Shown piece after piece: positions 1-8,520 of a stretch of DNA of 63,561 nt. The position numbers and the translations under genes were made by a program. Numbering within the stretch: position 1 is the stretch's first letter; each line of letters starts with the position of its first letter. Under the pieces are notes generated by a model that saw only the letters and a program-made list of their open reading frames with translations, was not told the DNA's origin and made no database searches. Source of the DNA: JACJYC01 sp964558465 (GTDB taxonomy: Bacteria > Bacteroidota > Bacteroidia > Chitinophagales > Saprospiraceae); the NCBI GenBank assembly GCA_964558465.1, contig CAZLEF010000038.1:1-63561 (forward strand), read 5' to 3'.

Positions 1-149
1 GAAGTGCCGGATCGCAGCATTTGTCCGCCAAGATGTTTTCCAGCCGGGCTTTTAGGCAATGTTTCCACTACGTCAATTATGTTTGAGGCAAATTCGATCA
101 AGCGATCCTCAATTTCTTGAGGGGTCATTTTTTTCTTCTGGTACTCCAT
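1..149 (-). CDS. Four-helix bundle protein (IVS-type), partial
   Basis: The reverse strand opens at an ATG at 149 and reads off the left edge for 49 codons without a stop. The visible pattern (RLIEFA, then LPKSPAGKHLGGQ, then LRSGTS) matches the N-terminal half of the S23/'23S rRNA intervening sequence' four-helix-bundle family: a basic helix, a G-x-H-L turn and the conserved RSGTS. Members are about 115-125 aa cytoplasmic proteins of unknown function, found free-standing in many Bacteroidota, often beside repeats. The C-terminal half lies outside the window. Family assignment is from pattern recognition only. Confidence 0.7.
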   Translation of the reverse strand, partial: MEYQKKKMTPQEIEDRLIEFASNIIDVVETLPKSPAGKHLGGQMLRSGT

Positions 150-372
150 AGGTCACTGGAAATTTGTTTGATCAACCATCAAAAATAAAAATTACCAGAT
201 ATTCAAATTTCCCAATCATTGAGAAAATTTCGCCTTTTCTACCCATCATAAATCATCAATCATGTAATTGTCAATCATCAATTAAAGGTCGCTGAGATTT
301 GAGGATCCCTTCTTTTCTTTATCAATTATCCTCAAAAGTAAACGCCTTGGAGTGCGCGGCATGGAAAAATGA

Positions 373-1302
373 TCAGGGGCCATCCAAAAAACCGATATTC
401 CGCTTCAGCCCCGCATACCCGGCGCGTTTCACCGGCGAACGCCGGAACAATTCCCGGAAAACCTCTTCCGTCAGCTCCACCCAATCCGGTTTTTTCATAT
501 TCAGCAGCTTTTCGGCGGGTTGAAAGGCGGGTTCCTGGTGTGGACTGCTGAACCGGTTCCAGGGGCAAACCTCCTGGCAGATATCGCAGCCGAACATCCA
601 GTTTTCGAATTGGCCGCGGTAGTCTTCCGGAATGGCGTCGCGCAGTTCGATGGTAAAATAGGAAATGCACTTGCCGCCGTCTACGATATAACCATCCTGC
701 GCAATTGCACCGGTCGGACAGGCGTCGATGCACCGGGTGCAGGTCCCGCAATAGTCCTGGATTGGTTGGTCGTACACCAGGTCCAGGTCGAGGATCAGCT
801 CGGCCAGAAAATACCAGGACCCGGCTTTGGGGTGGATGAGCATCGTGTTTTTCCCCATCCAGCCGATGCCGCTCCGGCGGGCCCAGTCGCGTTCCAGTAC
901 CGGCGCTGAATCTACGAAACACCGGCCGGCGACTTCCCCGATATTTTCCCGGATAAAACCCAGCAAATCCTTCAATTTGCGTTTCAGGACAAAGTGGTAG
1001 TCTTCCCCGTAAGCGTACCTTGAGATCTTTGGCGCTTCAGGGTCGGATTGCCGTTCGGGCGAATAGTAGTTGAACATCAGGCTTACCACCGATTTGGCGC
1101 CTTCCACCAGTTTACGCGGGTCGGTGCGTTTGTCAAAATGATTGGCCATATAGCCCATCTGCCCGTGTTTACCCTGGTTCAGCCAATCTTCCAGTCTTCG
1201 GGCTTCTTCCTGCATTTGTTCCGCACGGGCCATCCCGACAAAATCGAAACCCAGACGCAGGGCTTCCTGCCGGATCAGGTTGGTATGCAAGAATTTATTC
1301 AT
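373..1302 (-). CDS. queG: Epoxyqueuosine reductase QueG
   Basis: This 309-aa protein has the length and layout of QueG, the cobalamin- and iron-sulfur-dependent enzyme that reduces epoxyqueuosine to queuosine at the wobble base of tRNA. An N-terminal DUF1730-like region is followed by two 4Fe-4S motifs at about residues 185-250: CGTCTRCIDACPTGAI and CDICQEVCPWN. The PTGAI and CDICQxVCPWN strings are diagnostic of the family. It stands alone and is divergent from the SLC13 carrier, with 50 bp between starts. No other queuosine gene is in the window, as is usual for Bacteroidota, where que genes are scattered. Confidence 0.95.
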   Translation of the reverse strand: MNKFLHTNLIRQEALRLGFDFVGMARAEQMQEEARRLEDWLNQGKHGQMGYMANHFDKRTDPRKLVEGAKSVVSLMFNYYSPERQSDPEAPKISRYAYGEDYHFVLKRKLKDLLGFIRENIGEVAGRCFVDSAPVLERDWARRSGIGWMGKNTMLIHPKAGSWYFLAELILDLDLVYDQPIQDYCGTCTRCIDACPTGAIAQDGYIVDGGKCISYFTIELRDAIPEDYRGQFENWMFGCDICQEVCPWNRFSSPHQEPAFQPAEKLLNMKKPDWVELTEEVFRELFRRSPVKRAGYAGLKRNIGFLDGP

Positions 1303-1340
1303 TGTGTTTTAAAATTCACGTAAAAATATTGAATCGTTGT

Positions 1341-1348
1341 TATCTTGG
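1341..1348 (+). promoter_or_regulatory. Putative -7 box (TATCTTGG)
   Basis: TATCTTGG resembles the Bacteroidota -7 element TAnnTTTG and ends only 4 nt before the ATG at 1353. If it is used, the SLC13 transcript would be leaderless or nearly so. No clear -33 TTG is visible. Confidence 0.35.
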
Positions 1349-1352
1349 CGCT

Positions 1353-2789
1353 ATGAGATTCAAACATATCGGTTTATTGGCCGGACCCTTGATTTTTACG
1401 GGAATCCTGCTTTGGGGCGCCCCCGGCTCAATTTCTCCGGAAGCCTGGCGTGTACTTGCGCTGGGCGCCTGGACGATTATCTGGTGGATCAGCGAAGCTG
1501 TTCCCATTCCCGTCAGTGCGCTGTTGCCTATGGTGGGGTTCCCCATTTTGGGGATTTCCGACCTGAAAACGGTGGCAGCGCCTTATTCTGACCCGGTCGT
1601 TTATCTTTTCATGGGTGGTTTCATGATCGCCATCACCATGGAAAAATGGAACCTGCACCGGCGGATTGCCCTGAACATCGTCAGGCTGACCGGCACCAAC
1701 GCCAATGGGATCATTCTTGGTTTTTTGCTCTCCACCGCCTTCATCAGCATGTGGATCAGCAACACCGCTACCGCCGTCATGATGTTGCCCATCGGCGCTT
1801 CGGTTATCGACCTGGTGACACGCGGCAACCAGGGTTATGAGCGCAGGGATATCCGGAATTTTGCCATTTGCATGATGCTGGTCATCGCCTACGGCGCCAA
1901 TATCGGCGGTATAGCCACCCTGATCGGCACCCCGCCGAACGTGGTATTTGCCAGCATCCTGCGCAACAACCACCAGATCCAGGTGGGTTTTGGCGAATGG
2001 ATGCTGCTTGGCCTGCCATTTTCATTGGGCATGCTCGCCATTACTTATTTCCTGCTGGCAAAAGTCCTGTACCGCAACCGGCTGGGGGAGTTCGAAGGCG
2101 GACGGACCCTGATCCGGGATGAGTTGGACAAACTGGGACCTGTAAGCCGGGGCGAACGCCTGACCACACTGGTATTCGGATCGACCGCCCTGGCCTGGGT
2201 CATCCAGCAACCCGTTACCAAAGCGATGGGCATTACATTCAAAGATACCGACACGCTGATCGCCATGGTTGCGGCTATTTCATTGTTCATCATTCCGGTC
2301 AACACCAAAAAGGACGTCCGTTTGCTGAACTGGAAAGATACCGAGAAACTCCCCTGGGGCATTTTGCTCCTTTTTGGCGGCGGTCTGACGCTGGCCAATA
2401 CGCTGAAGGATGTCGGATTGATCGACCTGATCGGCCGGCAATTTCAGGACGCCCACCTGGCCGGGTTCTGGATCATCCTCGGGCTGGCGACGGTATCCTT
2501 GTTCCTGACGGAGATCATGTCCAATGTGGCTTTGGTAACGGTGCTCGTTCCAGTCGTGGGAGCGATCGCCGTAGGCGTCGGCATGAACCCGCTTTACACT
2601 TGCATACCGGTTACCCTTGCGGCCAGTTGCGCCTTCATGCTGCCCATGTCTACCCCGCCGAACGCCATTGTATTTGCGAGCGGACACCTGACCATCCCGC
2701 AGATGATGAAGGCCGGTATCTGGTTGAACATCGCGGCAATCGGGCTTATTGCCCTGTTGGCCGAATTTCTGATTCCCCTGGTATTTTAA
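1353..2789 (+). CDS. SLC13/DASS-family sodium:dicarboxylate (or sulfate) symporter
   Basis: This 478-aa polytopic inner-membrane protein starts at the ATG at 1353. An in-frame ATG 51 nt upstream lies on top of the divergent queG start and adds a non-hydrophobic tail, so it was not used. Family marks are the paired SNT(A)T-type substrate loops (SNTATAVMMLPIG near residue 130 and MSNVALVTVLVPV near residue 390), the GTPPN motif and the conserved MSTPPNAIVFASG near the C-terminus. It probably couples sodium entry to uptake of C4-dicarboxylates or a similar anion; sequence alone does not settle the substrate. It is monocistronic between queG and the RlpA gene. Confidence 0.88.
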   Translation: MRFKHIGLLAGPLIFTGILLWGAPGSISPEAWRVLALGAWTIIWWISEAVPIPVSALLPMVGFPILGISDLKTVAAPYSDPVVYLFMGGFMIAITMEKWNLHRRIALNIVRLTGTNANGIILGFLLSTAFISMWISNTATAVMMLPIGASVIDLVTRGNQGYERRDIRNFAICMMLVIAYGANIGGIATLIGTPPNVVFASILRNNHQIQVGFGEWMLLGLPFSLGMLAITYFLLAKVLYRNRLGEFEGGRTLIRDELDKLGPVSRGERLTTLVFGSTALAWVIQQPVTKAMGITFKDTDTLIAMVAAISLFIIPVNTKKDVRLLNWKDTEKLPWGILLLFGGGLTLANTLKDVGLIDLIGRQFQDAHLAGFWIILGLATVSLFLTEIMSNVALVTVLVPVVGAIAVGVGMNPLYTCIPVTLAASCAFMLPMSTPPNAIVFASGHLTIPQMMKAGIWLNIAAIGLIALLAEFLIPLVF

Positions 2790-2797
2790 TTTTTCCG

Positions 2798-2805
2798 TAT
2801 ATTTG
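2798..2805 (+). promoter_or_regulatory. -7 box (TATATTTG) of the RlpA gene
   Basis: This is a perfect match to the Bacteroidota -7 consensus TAnnTTTG, 20 nt before the ATG at 2826 and just after the SLC13 stop codon. It implies the RlpA gene has its own promoter. Confidence 0.6.
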
Positions 2806-2825
2806 GGCAAACAATTATAATCACC

Positions 2826-3734
2826 ATGGGCATCCGTTCTTTTTCTATCGCTGCAGCCATTATCTGTTTCTCCTCCCTGAACGCACAAATCATCGAAACG
2901 GGGGTCACACACTTTTACGCAGACTATCTGGAAGGGCAAAAAACGGCCGCCGGAGAGGTATTCCAGCAACGCCTTTTCACCGCCGCCCACCGGACCTTGC
3001 CCTTCGGTACCATGCTGAAACTGACGCGGGTTGACAATGGCCTCAGCACCATCGTACGCGTCAATGACCGCGGGCCTTACGCAACTTCGGCGGTGATCAG
3101 CATATCAAAAGCCGCCGCCCTGCAGCTCGACCTGATCCGGGACGGATACGCGCAGGTGCGGATTGAATATGCAGGTCAACAACCATTGCCTCAGGCTCAG
3201 CGTAATACAAATGAATTTACAGCCAGAACGCCAGGCGCCAATTCGGGCGCCAACCGGACCTTTTTACCCTATACCCCCGACGAAGGATTTCAGCCCAACG
3301 GCCAACTTTTTGAAGAGAAAAAAACCACTGGTACGAACCCTCCGGAATACCCAAAACCGGTAGCGTCTTATGATTTTAACGAACGCGGTGTAACCCGGGG
3401 CCTGGGTAACGGCCGGGTGAATCTGCCGAACCAATACGAAACCACCGCAAGATCACCCGTATCCGCCGCCGCCCTGACAACCCAAGGCCAATCCGGCTTC
3501 GGCATCCAACTGGCCAGCTATAAAGAATACAGCAACGCCGCCCGGCAAATGAAGGCATTGCAGGAGCAGGGTCTCGACCAGTTGTTCCTCCTGGAGGGGA
3601 CCAGTTCCGCCGGTGTAAAATTGTACCGGGTGATCCACGGCCCTTTTGCCTCGCACGAAGTTGCCGACCAAAAAAAGGCGGAGATCAGAAGCCGGTTTTT
3701 GCAGGATGGGCTCGTCATACGGTTAAGACCATAG
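2826..3734 (+). CDS. rlpA: RlpA-like double-psi beta-barrel protein with SPOR domain
   Basis: This 302-aa exported protein has an N-terminal signal peptide (cleavage near LNAQ). A double-psi beta-barrel domain spans about residues 27-120, with the RlpA signatures FGTML, VRVNDRGPY and ISKAAA. A low-complexity linker follows, and a C-terminal SPOR domain spans about residues 222-302 (IQLASYKEYSNAARQ, then KLYRVIHGPF). In proteobacteria RlpA is a septal lytic transglycosylase that cleaves denuded glycan, and SPOR binds that glycan. The same envelope or septum role is likely here. It has its own promoter and is not joined to cell-division genes. Confidence 0.88.
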   Translation: MGIRSFSIAAAIICFSSLNAQIIETGVTHFYADYLEGQKTAAGEVFQQRLFTAAHRTLPFGTMLKLTRVDNGLSTIVRVNDRGPYATSAVISISKAAALQLDLIRDGYAQVRIEYAGQQPLPQAQRNTNEFTARTPGANSGANRTFLPYTPDEGFQPNGQLFEEKKTTGTNPPEYPKPVASYDFNERGVTRGLGNGRVNLPNQYETTARSPVSAAALTTQGQSGFGIQLASYKEYSNAARQMKALQEQGLDQLFLLEGTSSAGVKLYRVIHGPFASHEVADQKKAEIRSRFLQDGLVIRLRP

Positions 3735-3790
3735 TGTGGATGCTGGATCCACGCCTGTGGCGTGGTGGATGCTGGATGCTTGCCTCCGGT
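3735..3790. repeat. GATGCTGG word array with palindromic cassette
   Basis: The word GGATGCTGGAT occurs on both sides of the palindromic cassette CCACGCCTGTGGCGTGG (3749-3765). It fills the gap between two convergent genes. This is one of seven copies of the cassette in the window; the copies at 21931 and 60212 are its reverse complement. Confidence 0.8.
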
Positions 3791-4855
3791 TCAGAAAGGT
3801 CTGTACACCTTCCCGATCCCCTCCTCTGCCACCGATCCAAGGTATAACCAGCCATCAATTTCCTGTACGCTGGAGATACCGGAAAAATCCGGTTCGGGAT
3901 CCTGAAGGTTGTACACGACGTGGGCGTCGCGATCCAGGCCCAGGACAAAAGCGCAAGGTTCGGGTTCCGGCAACAGGAAACCCGGCAAACGCGCCAGCAC
4001 CTTCCTTTTTCCCGGTTGTTCCATCAGGCGATCGATCCTTGGGTCCCGGGAGCTCGCCAGGGCCAGCCAGAAGATGCCCGCTTCACCTTGAGAAATGCCA
4101 TCCGGAAAACCCGGCAGATTTTGTATAAAAACGTCGCTGGTCCCTTTTCTTTCGCCTTTCAGCCAATACCGCCTTACCCGGTAAGCGCCCGTTTCGCAGA
4201 TGAGCAGAAAGGATTGATCGTGGCTGACGGCTACCCCGTTTGCAAAATAGAGGTCGTCGAGCAAAAGAGTGGTTTCGCTGTTTTCAGGGTCATAGGCAAA
4301 AACCCTGCCGGTTGGCCGGTGCTCCAGCAGATCCAGTTTCCAGGCGGACGGGCCGAATTTCATGGAAGCGTCAGAAAAATAGATCACCCCGTCGCCGGCC
4401 ACTTCAAGGTCGTTGGTAAACCGGAGGGGAACATGGTCATAGGCGGCAACCAGGGTTTCCACGTTGCCGGTCGTATCGATCCGGAGTACCCCTTTTTGTG
4501 CATCGGCCACTACCAGGTTGCCTTCCGGGTCGAAGTCAAGCCCCAAAGGCAGGCCACCTGTTTTCGCAAAAACTTCCGGTTGGCCGCCTGTAGGATCAAA
4601 CCGGAGAATTTGGCCCCTGGAAGCGCCTCCGTAAATCCGCCCGGCAGGGTCCACATCCACATCTTCACACTGAGGGCACAGGCCGGAAAAAAGAACTTCC
4701 ACCGGCGAAAGAAGATCGTTTGCAGCATATTTCCCGACCAGTTCAGGCGCTCTGGGCGGGCGCCAGAATACAGGGTCGACCCCGGTAGGATAATAAAGAA
4801 GATAAAGCGCTATCAGCAAGCACAAGCCCGCCGTTCCGAGTAACCATTTTCTCAT
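3791..4855 (-). CDS. SMP-30/strictosidine-synthase-like six-bladed beta-propeller
   Basis: This 354-aa protein has an N-terminal hydrophobic anchor (residues 5-22) and a propeller of the SMP-30/gluconolactonase/strictosidine synthase superfamily. Visible marks are DVDPAGRIYGG, FTNDLEVAGDG.IYFSDAS, FANGVAVS and NLPGFPDGIS, which fit the APMAP/strictosidine-synthase-like branch better than classical gluconolactonase. Such proteins are calcium-binding lactonases or esterases, usually periplasmic or membrane-anchored. The substrate cannot be inferred. It is monocistronic and convergent with rlpA. Confidence 0.82.
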   Translation of the reverse strand: MRKWLLGTAGLCLLIALYLLYYPTGVDPVFWRPPRAPELVGKYAANDLLSPVEVLFSGLCPQCEDVDVDPAGRIYGGASRGQILRFDPTGGQPEVFAKTGGLPLGLDFDPEGNLVVADAQKGVLRIDTTGNVETLVAAYDHVPLRFTNDLEVAGDGVIYFSDASMKFGPSAWKLDLLEHRPTGRVFAYDPENSETTLLLDDLYFANGVAVSHDQSFLLICETGAYRVRRYWLKGERKGTSDVFIQNLPGFPDGISQGEAGIFWLALASSRDPRIDRLMEQPGKRKVLARLPGFLLPEPEPCAFVLGLDRDAHVVYNLQDPEPDFSGISSVQEIDGWLYLGSVAEEGIGKVYRPF

Positions 4856-5166
4856 ACAAAAGGGTTAGGTCCGCAATCCAGTCAGCTTTACAGGCATCCA
4901 AAACGCCGAAGCTCAGTTAAATTGACTCCATTTGCAGGCGAAGATAGGGATTGGTTTCATATTTTCCGGATGAAACGACCCTGCGAGCGAAAATTGTAAA
5001 ATAAATCTTCCGGACTGTAACTTTTATCCCTTTTTCCATTATGATAACAGAAACAGAAATCGTTAACGGCGCAATCGTTTAAATACAAAAAAGGTTCATC
5101 TTGCACCGTTGGCAGCCGGAAAAACTCCGCTAAAAAAAGGGAGGTGCGTTTTAAAACGAAAAAAAG
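4856..5166. other. Divergent intergenic region
   Basis: This 310-bp AT-rich gap lies between the divergent propeller and sigma-factor genes. It should hold promoters for both. No conserved ORF, repeat array or structured RNA was recognised. Confidence 0.5.
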
Positions 5167-5174
5167 TAATTTTG
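5167..5174 (+). promoter_or_regulatory. Putative -7 box (TAATTTTG) abutting a sigma-factor ATG
   Basis: TAATTTTG matches TAnnTTTG and lies directly against the ATG at 5175. If it really is the -7 element, the transcript would begin inside codons 2-4 and the true start would be the in-frame ATG at 5223. The A-rich run just upstream would alternatively serve translation from 5175. Confidence 0.35.
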
Positions 5175-5804
5175 ATGTCGACAAACTCCCCATTGTTGAG
5201 CACCCTGACAAAAAGCGTAGGCATGAACGTTTCAAGGCGGACTGTTTCCAAGGAAACAATGCAGGAGGAGTGGCTGGAGATCCAGGCCGCACAAGGTAAC
5301 CCTGCCCGTTTCCGGCCGTTGTACAACCGATATTACGAGCCCATATTCAGGTATATATACCAGCGAACCACCGATGAAGACCTGACAGCCGATCTGTGCT
5401 CCCAGGTTTTCCTCAAAGCCATGCAAAGGCTTGGCGAATACACTTTTATGGGGGTTCCCTTTTCGGCGTGGCTCTACCGCATTGCCGCCAATGAAGTTGC
5501 GCAGCATTTCCGTTCCGTTCAGAAAAACAGGGTAGTCGGCATCGACGATGTCAATCTCTCTGAAATGATGGATGAAATGGAGGAAGAATCCCCCGAATGG
5601 ATGCGAATCCTGCTGATCGAAGCGCTCGACGACCTCAAGGAACATGATCTCGAACTGATTGAAATGCGTTTCTTCGAACAAAGGTCCTTCCGGGAAATAG
5701 CCGAAATCCTGGATATGACCGAAAACAACGCAAAAGTAAAAACTTACCGGATTCTGGAACGATTGAAGAAAAAATTGAGCTTGCAAATAAAATCTAAATC
5801 CTGA
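5175..5804 (+). CDS. ECF-type RNA polymerase sigma-70 factor
   Basis: This 209-aa protein carries sigma region 2 at about residues 36-105 (FRPLYNRYYEPIFRYIYQRT, DLCSQVFLKA, FSAWLYRIAANEV) and sigma region 4 at about 150-205 (DLELIEMRFFEQRSFREIAE, then the helix-turn-helix TENNAKVKTYRILERLKKK). It directs RNA polymerase to an alternative promoter set. The next gene starts 32 bp downstream and encodes a single-pass membrane protein, probably its co-transcribed partner. The start could also be the ATG at 5223, since conserved sequence begins after it. Confidence 0.88.
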   Translation: MSTNSPLLSTLTKSVGMNVSRRTVSKETMQEEWLEIQAAQGNPARFRPLYNRYYEPIFRYIYQRTTDEDLTADLCSQVFLKAMQRLGEYTFMGVPFSAWLYRIAANEVAQHFRSVQKNRVVGIDDVNLSEMMDEMEEESPEWMRILLIEALDDLKEHDLELIEMRFFEQRSFREIAEILDMTENNAKVKTYRILERLKKKLSLQIKSKS

Positions 5805-5836
5805 AGCATTTTTTAACCATGAAATGCTGAGAAAAA

Positions 5837-7555
5837 ATGGGAAACAACTACGAAATACGGCGCAATCCAAAAAAACCAGACAGCAATACGATCCGGCAAC
5901 GCCAGGATTTTGACGCCTTGCTGGCTAAATTTAATGCGCAACCACCTCTCAAACGCAGGGTGATCCTGCGCCGAATGCCTTTTTATGCCATTTCGGCGGC
6001 CGCCGCCCTGGCGCTGGTCCTGACCTTCGTTTTTGTCATACAGCCGCGACTTTCAACCAAAACACCTGACGAGGCAGCCTATTTTGCCTCCAGGCCTTTT
6101 GTATCCCCTCCTTTGGATGAAGTCAAACCTGCGTTTACCGCTTTCCGGGCCAATGCCAGCCTGGGCGGTATTTTTGAATACCCCAGCGGCTCACGGCTGG
6201 TTGTACCGGTCTCCGCCTTTATGGATGATCGCGGCAAGCTGGTTGAAGGCGAAGTGGAGATCCATTATCGCGAAATTCATGATTTTATCGGTCTGTTCCT
6301 GACCGGCGTGCCGATGACCTATGATTCGGCAGGGGTCAAATATACCCTTGAATCCAATGGCATGATCGAGGTTTATGCCGTTCAGAACGGCGTCCGCCTC
6401 TCCGTCGCGCCAGGCAAAACCATCAAGGTTGAACTGGTGTCCCAACTCGATGTGCCTCCCTCGTTGCAAGTCCCGCCAGGTTTTAACGTCTACAGGCTCG
6501 ACACCGCCACCCGCGCATGGGCCTATCAGGATGTCGACAGCAGCCGGTTCCTGGGCGAAGGCGCTTTCCCGGATCGGAATGATCCCCTTTACGAAGCCAA
6601 AATCGAACTGCAGAACGAATTCGCATCGGCGGAATATATCTATAATGCCGCAAACAAACAACTTGAAAGCAATTGGCCGAAACCCAAAGAACCGTCCAAA
6701 CCGCAAAAAGCCGAAGGCAATCTGCCTACCCTTGAACTCGATTTCCTGAGCGACGAACTTGCTTCCCAATACGGAGACCTTTACAAAGACGCCATCTGGC
6801 AGCTTTCCCCTAAAAACCAAAACGTAGATGAACGGGCCTTCCGGGTGGCATGGGAAGACACCAAATTGACCCAACTCAGTACCTGGGAGTACGAATTGAC
6901 CCTGGTGCACGGTCAAAACCAACTCAAATTGATTGTTAACCCGGTACTGACCGGAGAAGACTTCAACCGCGCTCTGGCAAAATACGAGGATGATTTTGCC
7001 ATTTACCAGCAACAAATGGCTCAGCGGGAAGCAGAAATGAAATCCGAAAGGGAAAAACTGGAACAGCAACGGACCATGGCCCTCCAATCGGCAGAACAAA
7101 ATTACCAGGCCCGGCTCAGTGAACTCAGGCGCAACGGGCTGAAATTCGGGGCGGACCAGGAATTGATCCGGCGAACCGTCATCAACCGGTTCGAGGTAAA
7201 CGAACTCGGATTCTGGATTTGCGCCCGCCCATTACCTCCTGATGAGCAGTCCCTGTCTGCCTCCTTTATCGATGAGAACGGAAATCCGCTGGAAAACAGT
7301 CCGGCCTATCTGGTTGACAAAAGCAGAAATACCGTTTTGCGTTTCCTGGCTTCAGACGGCGCCAGGTTAAATTTCAACCGGAATGCTGAAAACCTGATAT
7401 GGATGCTGACACCTGACCATAAAATTGCCCTGGCAGGCCCTGATATTTTCCGCCGGATCCCGGAAAATGCCAGAAAATTCACCTTCGTCCTCAGTACTGT
7501 CGACAAGGAATTAACAACAGAAGAAGATATTCGTGAAATATTGATAAGTGATTAG
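5837..7555 (+). CDS. Single-pass membrane protein downstream of an ECF sigma factor; unknown function
   Basis: This 572-aa protein has a basic N-terminal cytoplasmic segment of about 50 residues, one transmembrane helix at about 54-74 (AAAALALVLTFVFVI), and a large extracytoplasmic part. The outer part starts with a beta-rich region (IFEYPSGSRLVVP, then VEGEVEIHYREIHD). It continues through a charged linker, a coiled coil at about 392-435 and a C-terminal beta-rich region. The order matches anti-sigma-type partners, but no zinc-binding ZAS motif is visible, so an anti-sigma role rests only on position. I do not recognise a named family. A strong terminator follows at 7597-7637, closing a two-gene unit with the sigma factor. 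Confidence 0.75.
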   Translation: MGNNYEIRRNPKKPDSNTIRQRQDFDALLAKFNAQPPLKRRVILRRMPFYAISAAAALALVLTFVFVIQPRLSTKTPDEAAYFASRPFVSPPLDEVKPAFTAFRANASLGGIFEYPSGSRLVVPVSAFMDDRGKLVEGEVEIHYREIHDFIGLFLTGVPMTYDSAGVKYTLESNGMIEVYAVQNGVRLSVAPGKTIKVELVSQLDVPPSLQVPPGFNVYRLDTATRAWAYQDVDSSRFLGEGAFPDRNDPLYEAKIELQNEFASAEYIYNAANKQLESNWPKPKEPSKPQKAEGNLPTLELDFLSDELASQYGDLYKDAIWQLSPKNQNVDERAFRVAWEDTKLTQLSTWEYELTLVHGQNQLKLIVNPVLTGEDFNRALAKYEDDFAIYQQQMAQREAEMKSEREKLEQQRTMALQSAEQNYQARLSELRRNGLKFGADQELIRRTVINRFEVNELGFWICARPLPPDEQSLSASFIDENGNPLENSPAYLVDKSRNTVLRFLASDGARLNFNRNAENLIWMLTPDHKIALAGPDIFRRIPENARKFTFVLSTVDKELTTEEDIREILISD

Positions 7556-7596
7556 GGCAAACATTCAAAAAAAAATTGAATTTTGCCAATACCATT

Positions 7597-7637
7597 CTAC
7601 CTTAGTTTACCTGTTAAACTAAGGTAGATGTTTTTTT
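7597..7637 (+). terminator. Rho-independent terminator of the sigma-factor unit
   Basis: A perfect 13-bp stem (CTACCTTAGTTTA at 7597-7609 against 7615-7627) with a 5-nt loop is followed by a seven-T run at 7631-7637. Confidence 0.9.
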
Positions 7638-7697
7638 ACCCGTTTCCCTGAATGTCACCGTTCCGGCGCCGGCTTGAAGACCGGTCATTGATCGAAT

Positions 7698-8417
7698 ATG
7701 GCAAATACACACGAATATCCCCGACCTGCCCTGACCGTAGATTGTGTCATTTTCGGACTGGATGAAAGCAACAAGCTCAAGGTGCTGCTGATCCAGCGGG
7801 CCCTCGACCCCTTCAAAGATTTTTGGGCGCTCCCGGGTGGGTTTGTCGATATGGAGGAGACCCTTGAGGCGGCCGCATTAAGGGAGTTGGAGGAAGAGAC
7901 CGGCGTGCGTGATGTTTTCATTGAACAATTGTATACTTTCGGCGACCCGGACCGCGACCCCCGGGGCCGGGTGGTCAGCGTGGCTTATTATGCCCTCGTC
8001 AATCTGGGCGAACACCCCGTCAGGGCTTCCTCCGACGCCAGGAACGTCCGCTGGTTCGAGCTGGATAAGATCCCTGGCCTCGCTTTTGATCATTTCAAGA
8101 TCCTGAACACCGCTATCAACAGGCTCAAAGCAAAAGTGCGTTACCAACCCATCGGATTTGAGCTTTTACCGGATAAATTCACGCTATCCCAATTACAGGA
8201 GCTTTACGAAACCATACTGGGTGTGGAAGAAGGCCTGAATAAAAGAAATTTCAGGAAACGAATCCAGCAAATGGGCGTTTTAAAAGAAGCGGGAAAACAA
8301 TCCGGCGTCGCCCACCGCCCTGCCATGTTGTATAGTTTCGATAAAGAGCAGTACGAAGCGCTTGTCAAAGCAAGGTATGAGGACCTGATCAGGCGGGGAG
8401 TGGATTTTGAGGTGTAG
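7698..8417 (+). CDS. Nudix-domain protein with C-terminal winged helix (NrtR/AraR-like)
   Basis: This 239-aa protein has an N-terminal Nudix domain (residues about 1-135) whose Nudix box is intact: the G, E and RExxEExG positions are all present around residues 38-60. A C-terminal domain of about 90 residues (LSQLQELYETIL, NKRNFRKRIQQMG) looks like the winged-helix DNA-binding domain of NrtR-type regulators. In that family the Nudix domain senses ADP-ribose-like compounds and the helix domain represses NAD or sugar genes. No NAD-biosynthesis or sugar operon is adjacent, so the regulon is unknown. The intact Nudix box leaves hydrolase activity possible. Confidence 0.85.
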   Translation: MANTHEYPRPALTVDCVIFGLDESNKLKVLLIQRALDPFKDFWALPGGFVDMEETLEAAALRELEEETGVRDVFIEQLYTFGDPDRDPRGRVVSVAYYALVNLGEHPVRASSDARNVRWFELDKIPGLAFDHFKILNTAINRLKAKVRYQPIGFELLPDKFTLSQLQELYETILGVEEGLNKRNFRKRIQQMGVLKEAGKQSGVAHRPAMLYSFDKEQYEALVKARYEDLIRRGVDFEV

Positions 8418-8520
8418 GAACGGGAGTTTGGAGTTTGGAGTTTGGGGTTTGGAGTTTGGGGTTGGGCCCCGCCCGCCGAAGCTTCAGCGCAGGCGGGGTT
8501 TGGAGAAAGTTTCGGAAAAT
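8418..8520. repeat. GTTTGGAGTTTGGGG word array with GC palindromic cassette
   Basis: Words of the form GGAGTTTGG repeat about six times and are interrupted at 8467-8498 by a GC-rich cassette able to fold (left arm CCCCGCCCGCC, right arm GGCGGGG). A related cassette is at 26586-26614. The array lies between a stop codon and the next ATG on the same strand, so it would be transcribed. Confidence 0.75.

Noticed and set aside
7596..7640. Riboswitch upstream of the Nudix gene
   Set aside because: The structure is a simple perfect hairpin plus T run, explained as the terminator of the preceding unit.
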